Origin: Acidobacteriaceae bacterium
GTDB taxonomy: Bacteria; Acidobacteriota; Terriglobia; Terriglobales; Acidobacteriaceae
Reading direction: 5' to 3'
DNA length: 5,506 nt
Assembly (NCBI GenBank): GCA_003156495.1
Contig: PMHC01000100.1
Location: forward strand, 1 to 5,506
The number at the start of each line of letters is the position of its first letter. Positions within the stretch are counted from its first letter, which is position 1. This document shows positions 1 to 4,763 of the stretch, piece by piece. Below the pieces are notes generated by a model. That model saw only the letters and a list, made by a program, of their open reading frames with translations, did not search any database and was not told the DNA's origin. A program made the position numbers and the translations under genes.

Positions 1-622
1 TGAGCTGGTCGAGCGTGTGCTGCGGCGTAGCGCGTTCGGCCTTGCGCAGCGCGTCATGCACCGGGCGGGCCAGCTCGATGCGATGAACCTGAAAGCGATT
101 CACCTCAAGCAGTGGCATCTGGGCGAACTCGCGCATCTGCGCGGCGTAGCGCTCTATTGCAGCTAGCGCGGCGCGGTGCGTGGAGCCTTCTTTGTGCCCG
201 GCGGCGCGACCGGCCAGAACCAGCGAGGCGGCCATGCGCTTCAGATCCCACTCGAAGGGGCCGGGAATGGTCTCGTCGAAGTCGTTAATGTCGAAGACCA
301 GCCGGCCGTCGGGCGCGGCGTATGCGCCCAGGTTGCGCACATGCGCGTCGCCGCAGAGCTGACAAAAAATCCCGGTCGAGGGTAACTGCGCCAGATCGGC
401 AGCCATCACCGGCGCCGCGCCGCGAAAGTAGGCAAAGGGCGACTCGGCCATCAGTTGATATTTGAGCGTGATGAGCGCCGGCACACGGCCGCGCATTGAG
501 CGCTCGACGAGAGTCAGCGCCGTGACCGGCCGCGCCAGCGAACTCAGCGCATCGTGATCGTGGCGGCCTACCTGCTTGCGGCGCGCCTGGCCCAGCGCGC
601 GGCGTTCTTCTGGAGATTGCAT
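1..622 (-). CDS. DUF2252 family protein, N-terminal part (runs off left edge)
   Basis: The reading frame is open from the ATG at 622-620 to the window edge and gives 207 residues, roughly the first 45% of a family whose members are usually about 430-480 residues. Family hallmarks appear in order: ERRALGQARRKQVGR near residues 6-20, SPFAYFRGAA (61-70), CGDAHVRNLG (90-99), FDINDFDET (110-118) and GPFEWDLKRMAASL (121-134). The GDAHxxN and DxNDFDE motifs resemble the catalytic loop and metal-binding loop of aminoglycoside-phosphotransferase/protein-kinase-like folds, so an ATP-dependent phosphotransferase-like role is possible, but the biochemical function of DUF2252 is not established to my knowledge. 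ATG 622 is chosen because an in-frame TAG lies at 667-665 and the only other start between is a TTG at 658-656; no strong Shine-Dalgarno is visible. It is divergent from the peptidase gene, with no evident functional link. Family call is firm; function is open. Confidence 0.93.
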   Translation of the reverse strand, partial: MQSPEERRALGQARRKQVGRHDHDALSSLARPVTALTLVERSMRGRVPALITLKYQLMAESPFAYFRGAAPVMAADLAQLPSTGIFCQLCGDAHVRNLGAYAAPDGRLVFDINDFDETIPGPFEWDLKRMAASLVLAGRAAGHKEGSTHRAALAAIERYAAQMREFAQMPLLEVNRFQVHRIELARPVHDALRKAERATPQHTLDQL

Positions 623-675
623 GAGCCGGAAGATACACCGCCGGAGGCGCCGGCGCAAATGCGGCTAAGCGGTGA

Positions 676-705
676 ATTAGACTTTTTCTTAAAGCTTTGC
701 TCCAA
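676..705 (-). promoter_or_regulatory. Possible sigma70-like promoter for the DUF2252 gene
   Basis: On the minus strand a -35-like TTGGAG (705-700) is followed by an 18-base spacer and a -10-like TCTAAT (681-676). Transcription would begin near 669 and give a leader of about 47 bases. Both boxes are imperfect, and the -35 overlaps the candidate -35 of the oppositely oriented peptidase promoter. Inference from consensus only. Confidence 0.25.
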
Positions 706-724
706 ATTACGTACTCGATAAAAA
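697..724 (+). promoter_or_regulatory. Possible sigma70-like promoter for the DPP-IV-like peptidase
   Basis: TTGCTC (697-702) and TAAAAA (719-724) are separated by 16 bases in the AT-rich part of the gap between the divergent genes. A start of transcription near 731 would leave a leader of about 40 bases before the ATG at 773. The -10 match is moderate. No convincing operator is seen; a short TTCG/CGAA dyad lies at 728-737. Confidence 0.35.
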
Positions 725-756
725 TTATTCGAACGAAGCCTTAAGCAGTTCTCTCG

Positions 757-775
757 AAAGGAATCTCATTTGATG
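757..775 (+). promoter_or_regulatory. Shine-Dalgarno and start choice for the peptidase
   Basis: AAAGGA at 757-762 is a good ribosome binding site. Two adjacent in-frame starts follow: TTG at 770 (7 bases after the site) and ATG at 773 (10 bases after). ATG is preferred because it is the stronger start codon; the choice alters the protein by only one residue. Confidence 0.7.
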
Positions 776-2977
776 CGCCGCGCCTCACGCCTAATTTCCA
801 TCACGGCTCCTCTGTTTTTTGCTGCCGGTTCGCTTGCCGCGCAGAGCACGTCAAAACCGCTGACCGTCGAGGCGATCTTCGGCCACGGCGCGCTGGTCGA
901 CGAGCCGCGCGGCGGCTTTAACTGGTCGCCGGATTCCAAACGTCTGGTCGCGGAGCGGGATGGGCAACTGGTCGAACTCGATCAGACGACAGGCAAAACG
1001 CAAGTGTTGGTGAGCGCGGTCAAGCTGGCTGTATTGACCGGCGGCAGCGATCATGCGCCGTGCAAACTGGACGGCTACATGTGGCTGCCCGACTCCGCGC
1101 ATCTGCTCATCAATGCGAACAACCGGCTGTGGCTTTACGATCTGCGCACCGGTAGCGGCGCGGCGGCCAGTCCTGCGGGAATCGCCATGGGCGGCAATGC
1201 CGAGCTTTCGCCCGACGGCTCGATGCTCTCCGCCATTCGCGATCACAAGCTGACGGTGCTCCGGCTGCGCGAGGCCGGCGCGCCCACTACAGTGTTGGCC
1301 TCAGAATTGGACCCGCATGGTCTTCAGCTCGTGCTCAACGGCGAGGTCGATTGGGTCTATGGCGAAGAGCTCGACGTGCGCGGCAATTACGCATGGTCGC
1401 CGGACGCGAAAAATTTCGCCTACCTGCAGATGGACGAGCGGCAGGTTGCCAAGTATCCGCTGACGGATTGGATTCCCAGCCACGCGCAAGTCGATTGGCA
1501 GCGCTATCCGCAGCCCGGCGACTCGAACCCGGCCGTGCGCGTGGGCGTCATCGCCGTCAAAGGCGGAAAAACTGTTTGGGTAAATCTGCCCATCAAACCG
1601 GATCAGGATTACATACCGCGCTTCGGCTGGGCTGACAGCAAGACGGTGTGGATCGAGACGCTGAGCCGCGATCACAAGCGACGCGCGATTTATTTCGCCA
1701 ATGCGGAAAACGGCCAGTCGCGGCAGATGCTCGAGCTTCGCGACGAAAAATTTCTCGACGAAAGCTACGACGTGACGGTGGACAATGGCGCGATCCTGCT
1801 TACAAGCTGGAGCGACGGACACAGTCACATTGATCTCTACAGCTACAACCGCGAGCGGCCGCTGGCCTCCGTTGCCAAGTTCGAGCGGCAACTGACCAAG
1901 GGTGACTTCGAAGTCAGCGACATCGCGCGCGTGGACACAACGCGCAAAGTGGTGGATTATTTTTCGACCGAAGGCAATCCGCTGGAGCAGCAGCTTTGGC
2001 GTGTGAGCTTTGCCGGCGAGCGGAAGCAGTTGAGCTTCGGCGCCGGCTCCCATTCGGCCAATCTCGCGCCCGACGGCAGCGCCTTCATCGACCGCTTTTC
2101 AACGCGCATGGAGCCAACGGCGCAGCAGCTCTGCCGCGCCGAAGATTCCGCGCATTGCCTTTCGCTGGGGCGCGGCCGCCTCGTCGAGGGCTACAACTTG
2201 CAAGCGCCGGAGCAGTTCGAAGTGAAGGCTCACGACGGAACCACCCTCTACGCCACGCTGTTATTGCCTGCCGGAGCGCACGATCCGGCCTCCGTGCCGC
2301 TGATCGTGAATCCCTACGGCGGGCCGCATGTGCAGACGATGGTCAATGCCTGGCGGGGCAGCCTGTTCTTCGACGAGCTGCTAGCGCAGCACGGATTCGC
2401 CGTTCTGCATGCAGACAACCGCGGCATGGGCGGCCGCGACCGGGCCTTTGCGCAGGCGGCCTATCGCAACCTCGGCCCGGTGCAGCTTGAAGATCAGCTC
2501 ACCGTCATCGACGCGACCCTGGCCCGCTATCCGCAGCTCGACGCTAAACGGCTGGGCTGGTGGGGCTGGAGCTGGGGTGGCAGCTTCACGATCTATGCCA
2601 TGACGCACTCGGATCGCTTCCGTGCCGGCGTGGCCGTTGCTCCGGTCACCGACTGGCGCAACTACGATTCGATCTATACCGAGCGCTATATGGGATTGCC
2701 GTCCGAAGCGCCTCAGGGGTATCGCGATTTTTCCGTCGTGAACTCGGCGGCCAAGCTTAAGGGCCGGCTGCTCGTGGTGCATGGAACCGGCGACGACAAT
2801 GTGCACATGGAAAACACGGTACAGTTTGTGCAAAAACTCATCAAAGCCGGCCTGCCCTACGATCTGCAGATCTATCCCCGCAAGACGCATTCAATCTCGG
2901 GCGAGGATGTGCGCACGCATCTCTACACGCGGATCTTGGCGCAATTTGAGCAGTATTTAAAGCCGGAAGTGCATTAA
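773..2977 (+). CDS. Secreted dipeptidyl-peptidase-IV-like serine peptidase (S9 family)
   Basis: This 734-residue protein should release N-terminal Xaa-Pro or Xaa-Ala dipeptides from oligopeptides outside the cytoplasm. A signal peptide is visible: MRRASR, a hydrophobic stretch, then SLAAQS with probable cleavage after A23; there is no lipobox Cys, so it is likely periplasmic or secreted rather than lipid-anchored. Residues about 30-480 match the DPP-IV beta-propeller, including DWVYGEELDVRG, where E198-E199 correspond to human DPP4 Glu205-Glu206 that hold the substrate amino terminus. Residues about 500-734 form the alpha/beta hydrolase, with oxyanion Tyr515 (NPYGGP), nucleophile Ser600 (GWSWGG), Asp674 (GTGDDNVH) and His706 (RKTHS). 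Triad spacing (74 and 32) closely matches human DPP4 (78 and 32). S1-pocket positions V625, W628, Y631, Y635 and V677 and carbonyl-binding N676 are kept. Unusual: Trp601 replaces the Tyr that normally follows the catalytic Ser. Length is normal for the family. Appears monocistronic. Confidence 0.95.
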   Translation: MRRASRLISITAPLFFAAGSLAAQSTSKPLTVEAIFGHGALVDEPRGGFNWSPDSKRLVAERDGQLVELDQTTGKTQVLVSAVKLAVLTGGSDHAPCKLDGYMWLPDSAHLLINANNRLWLYDLRTGSGAAASPAGIAMGGNAELSPDGSMLSAIRDHKLTVLRLREAGAPTTVLASELDPHGLQLVLNGEVDWVYGEELDVRGNYAWSPDAKNFAYLQMDERQVAKYPLTDWIPSHAQVDWQRYPQPGDSNPAVRVGVIAVKGGKTVWVNLPIKPDQDYIPRFGWADSKTVWIETLSRDHKRRAIYFANAENGQSRQMLELRDEKFLDESYDVTVDNGAILLTSWSDGHSHIDLYSYNRERPLASVAKFERQLTKGDFEVSDIARVDTTRKVVDYFSTEGNPLEQQLWRVSFAGERKQLSFGAGSHSANLAPDGSAFIDRFSTRMEPTAQQLCRAEDSAHCLSLGRGRLVEGYNLQAPEQFEVKAHDGTTLYATLLLPAGAHDPASVPLIVNPYGGPHVQTMVNAWRGSLFFDELLAQHGFAVLHADNRGMGGRDRAFAQAAYRNLGPVQLEDQLTVIDATLARYPQLDAKRLGWWGWSWGGSFTIYAMTHSDRFRAGVAVAPVTDWRNYDSIYTERYMGLPSEAPQGYRDFSVVNSAAKLKGRLLVVHGTGDDNVHMENTVQFVQKLIKAGLPYDLQIYPRKTHSISGEDVRTHLYTRILAQFEQYLKPEVH

Positions 2978-3001
2978 GCGCGGGTCGAAAGCTCGCGCTT
3001 T
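2976..3001. terminator. Hairpin terminator, probably bidirectional, between converging genes
   Basis: AAGCGCGGGT (2976-2985) can pair with GCTCGCGCTT (2991-3000) around the 5-base loop CGAAA: seven perfect outer pairs, then G-U, G-C and U-G closing pairs. On the plus strand it ends in a short CTTT; on the minus strand the arm is followed by TTAATGC. The left arm overlaps the last two bases of the peptidase stop codon, and the right arm overlaps the stop codon of the small minus-strand gene. That position is what one expects of a shared terminator for two convergent transcripts, though the U-tracts are short. Confidence 0.65.
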
Positions 3002-3152
3002 ACATCTCGTGGTGGTCGAACAGATCGTCCTTCTTGCGGCAAGAGCAGTTGGTGCATTCCAGGACGCAGACCAAAAGTACCGCCACGCCGACTGTGATCA
3101 GTACGGCCAGCACGCTTTCGTTCACCATCAACCAGTGCGCCAGAATTTTCAT
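3000..3152 (-). CDS. Small single-pass membrane protein with a cysteine cluster (50 aa)
   Basis: I do not recognise the family. The frame from ATG 3152-3150 to TAA 3002-3000 encodes 50 residues: MKILAHWLMVNES, a hydrophobic helix at about residues 14-31 (VLAVLITVGVAVLLVCVL), then a short hydrophilic tail with cysteines at 33, 36 and 38 (ECTNCSCRKK), another Cys at 29 inside the helix, an acidic run and a His pair near the end (DDLFDHHEM). The RKK after the helix suggests a cytoplasmic C-terminus. The Cys-x2-Cys-x-Cys pattern and the His pair could bind metal or take part in redox or oligomer contacts, but this is inference. Support for a real gene: AGGA at 3164-3161 lies 8 bases before this ATG (a second ATG directly upstream at 3155-3153 is 5 bases away), a sigma70-like promoter lies upstream, most codons end in G or C, and the gene ends exactly at a hairpin terminator. 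Too short for many gene callers. Confidence 0.65.
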   Translation of the reverse strand: MKILAHWLMVNESVLAVLITVGVAVLLVCVLECTNCSCRKKDDLFDHHEM

Positions 3153-3191
3153 CATTCTCGTCCTGCTCTATAGGACGTTGAATATCTTCTC

Positions 3192-3204
3192 TGGGTTGAA
3201 CCCA
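3192..3204. repeat. Palindrome TGGGTT-g-AACCCA, possible operator or leader hairpin
   Basis: A perfect 6-base inverted repeat around one central base. It falls in the predicted leader of the small membrane-protein gene, about +20 to +32 from the inferred start of transcription, and about 140 bases upstream of the polymerase start. It could be a repressor site acting as a roadblock, or in RNA a short GGG/CCC stem with a UUCAA loop. The role is inferred only. Confidence 0.45.
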
Positions 3205-3229
3205 ACAACAATCTAAGTCACTCGCTAAG

Positions 3230-3259
3230 ATTAGACGCTTTTTTCTCATAATTTGTCAT
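3230..3259 (-). promoter_or_regulatory. Sigma70-like promoter for the small membrane-protein gene
   Basis: On the minus strand, ATGACA (3259-3254, five of six matches to TTGACA) and TCTAAT (3235-3230, five of six matches to TATAAT) are separated by 18 bases of A-rich sequence. This is the best promoter match I found in the window. Transcription would start near 3223 and give a leader of about 68 bases that includes the palindrome at 3192-3204. Confidence 0.5.
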
Positions 3260-3265
3260 CTCGGC

Positions 3266-3282
3266 AAAAAATAGGATTTTTT
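3266..3282. repeat. AT-only inverted repeat AAAAAAT-AGG-ATTTTTT
   Basis: A perfect 7-base inverted repeat with a 3-base centre, lying directly upstream of the small gene's candidate -35 box and upstream of the polymerase gene. It may be an UP-like element, a curved A-tract or a regulator site. It lacks the GC stem expected of a terminator and no gene ends just before it. Confidence 0.4.
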
Positions 3283-3299
3283 AACGGGGGCGCGGCCGA

Positions 3300-3332
3300 T
3301 TTCGCTTGCAATATAGAGAATAAAAAGCGAAA
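3300..3332. repeat. Inverted repeat TTTCGCTT-N17-AAGCGAAA upstream of the polymerase gene
   Basis: Two perfect 8-base half-sites 17 bases apart enclose an AT-rich stretch with -10-like sequences (TATAGA at 3312-3317, TAAAAA at 3321-3326). The right arm ends 11 bases before the ATG at 3344. The half-site centres are about 25 bases apart, so a dimeric regulator could straddle the core promoter. No paired -35 box is convincing. It does not match LexA motifs I know, such as GAAC-N4-GTTC or CTGT-N8-ACAG. Confidence 0.45.
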
Positions 3333-3343
3333 ATTGTGCCGGA

Positions 3344-4738
3344 ATGGGGACTAATTCCAATCTCGCGCTTCCTGCCCAGTGGCCGGAGGATTTTTCCGAG
3401 CTGGGCATCGGCGCCCCCGCGCTTGCGCCCGCGCCTGTCCCCAAGCCAGAGCCTCAATCGCCCGAGGAACCAACGGTGAACTGGCTTTTCGTCGATCTGA
3501 ACTCCTACTTCGCCTCCGTCGAACAGCAGACGCGCCCGGAATTGCGCGGCCGTCCGGTAGCCGTAGTCCCTTCCATGGTTGATACCACCTGCTGCATCGC
3601 CGCCAGCTACGAGGCCAAGGCTCGCGGCGTAAAAACCGGCACCATCGTCGCCGATGCCAGAAAGCTCTGCCCAGAGATCGTCTTCGTCGAAGGCCGCCAC
3701 GAGCTTTATACCGAGTATCACCACCGCATCGTCGAAGCCGTCGAAAGCTGCGTACCGGTCACAGCCGTCTGCTCCATCGACGAGATGGCCTGCCGGCTGA
3801 TCGGCCGCGAACGACCGCTGCTGGCCGCCCTCGAACTCGGCCGCCTTGTCAAAAAAACAATTCTGGAGCAGGTCGGATCGCAACTGCGCAGCTCAGTCGG
3901 TTTGGCCACAAACCGCTTTCTCGCCAAGGTTGCCAGCGACATGGAAAAGCCCGACGGGCTGGTCGCCCTGCCGCTCGACATTCTGCCCCACGCTCTGCGC
4001 CAACTGGAGTTGCGCGATCTGCCCGGCGTTGGCGCGCGCATGGAAAAGCGCTTGAACGAGCAGGGCATCCGCACCATGGACGATCTGCTCGCGCTTGACG
4101 GCGAACGGGCCGGCGAGGTTTGGGGCTCGGTCTGGGGCCAGCGCATGCGCCTCTGGCTGCGCGGCGAAGACTTCGACGTTGCCGAAACCGAGCATCAAAA
4201 ATCCATCGGCCACCAGCACGTTCTGGCCCCCGAGATGCGCAATGAAGAAAAAGCCTGGGCGGTGGCCCACAAGCTGCTGCACCGTGCGGCGATGCGTTTG
4301 CGTTCTGCCAATTTGTGGGCCAGCCGCATCGGTCTCGCCATCGGTTTTGCCGTACCGCGCGAAGCGCACGCCCCCGTCAGCCGCTTCGGCGTGCCCACCC
4401 GCGGCTGGCGCGATGAACTGAAACTGGCCGAGTGTCAGGACAATCCCACACTGATCGCCGCCCTGCGCCGGCTTTGGGATTCGCGTCCCGTCGGCGAGCA
4501 ATACGCACACCCCTACTTCATCGGCGTGCAATTGGGTGAGCTGGTCCCCGACCGGCTGCATTCGCTGGCGCTTTTCGACGGCCTTGAAGAAGCACAAAGC
4601 CGCACGCGTCTGACGGAAACGATGGACCAGATCAATAGCAAGTACGGCATGAGCGCGCTGGCCCCAGCCGCGATGCTGGCCGCCTACAAAGCCGCGCCGA
4701 CGCGCATCGCCTTCCGCAGCATTCCCGAAATTTTTTGA
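3344..4738 (+). CDS. Y-family translesion DNA polymerase (DinB/UmuC superfamily)
   Basis: The product (464 residues from ATG 3344) should copy past damaged template bases with low fidelity at the replication fork. The core begins with WLFVDLNSYFASVEQQ, where D51 is a catalytic metal ligand and F56 aligns with the E. coli Pol IV steric gate F13. The second acidic motif is SIDE, D146-E147; the 95-residue spacing from D51 equals that in E. coli Pol IV (D8 to D103). The finger-region motif ASYEAKARGV follows the family pattern. A helix-hairpin-helix lies at LPGVGARMEKRL (from 226), and the little finger begins near KSIGHQH (286). SLALF at 407-411 resembles the beta-clamp-binding QLSLF motif, and the tail ends in APTRIAFRSIPEIF. 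DLN in place of DMD is UmuC-like, while the rest resembles DinB. The first 44 residues are Pro/Ala-rich and lie outside the fold; a GTG at 3476 is a credible alternative start. No imuA or dnaE2 partner is in view. Probably damage-regulated, not shown. Confidence 0.93.
   Translation: MGTNSNLALPAQWPEDFSELGIGAPALAPAPVPKPEPQSPEEPTVNWLFVDLNSYFASVEQQTRPELRGRPVAVVPSMVDTTCCIAASYEAKARGVKTGTIVADARKLCPEIVFVEGRHELYTEYHHRIVEAVESCVPVTAVCSIDEMACRLIGRERPLLAALELGRLVKKTILEQVGSQLRSSVGLATNRFLAKVASDMEKPDGLVALPLDILPHALRQLELRDLPGVGARMEKRLNEQGIRTMDDLLALDGERAGEVWGSVWGQRMRLWLRGEDFDVAETEHQKSIGHQHVLAPEMRNEEKAWAVAHKLLHRAAMRLRSANLWASRIGLAIGFAVPREAHAPVSRFGVPTRGWRDELKLAECQDNPTLIAALRRLWDSRPVGEQYAHPYFIGVQLGELVPDRLHSLALFDGLEEAQSRTRLTETMDQINSKYGMSALAPAAMLAAYKAAPTRIAFRSIPEIF
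3464..3478 (+). promoter_or_regulatory. Alternative translation start of the polymerase: GAGGA then GTG 3476
   Basis: GAGGA at 3464-3468 is followed 7 bases later by an in-frame GTG (3476-3478), directly before NWLFVDLNSYF. Starting here gives 420 residues, close to the usual size of this superfamily, and removes the Pro-rich leader. The ATG at 3344 has only weak CCGGA directly upstream. Against it, the 44 upstream codons are stop-free and largely end in G or C, as real coding sequence here does. Both products may exist. Confidence 0.4.
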
Positions 4739-4763
4739 TGAACGCCAACCAGAGAACCATCAA
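4735..4763. repeat. Weak inverted repeat TTGATG-N17-CATCAA between convergent genes
   Basis: A 6-base dyad spans the 21-base gap between the polymerase stop (4736-4738) and the stop of the minus-strand propeller gene (4762-4760). It is AT-rich with a long loop and has no following U-tract on either strand, so it is a poor terminator. I see no better terminator in this gap. Confidence 0.2.

Noticed and set aside
285..638. Minus-strand 117-residue open frame at the left end
   Set aside because: Same strand but a different frame from the DUF2252 frame, which carries clear family motifs throughout.
1301..2053. Long minus-strand open frame (250 codons) antisense to the peptidase
   Set aside because: It lies wholly inside a well-supported S9 peptidase gene; its length is a by-product of GC-rich third codon positions, and its translation shows no domain.
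2974..3249. Minus-strand 91-residue open frame overlapping the small membrane-protein gene in another frame
   Set aside because: It starts next to the candidate -10 box, has no Shine-Dalgarno and no recognisable domain, and runs through the terminator into the end of the peptidase gene. The 50-residue frame explains the region better.
3156..3343. A recognisable LexA box upstream of the polymerase
   Set aside because: I find neither GAAC-N4-GTTC nor CTGT-N8-ACAG nor GTTC-N7-GTTC here; the dyads present do not match a LexA motif I know.
3893..4597. Minus-strand open frame (234 codons) antisense to the polymerase
   Set aside because: It is an antisense shadow within the conserved Y-family polymerase and shows no recognisable domain.
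3344..4738. An imuA-imuB-dnaE2 mutagenesis cassette
   Set aside because: The polymerase keeps its catalytic acidic residues, unlike typical ImuB, and neither flank carries imuA or dnaE2.
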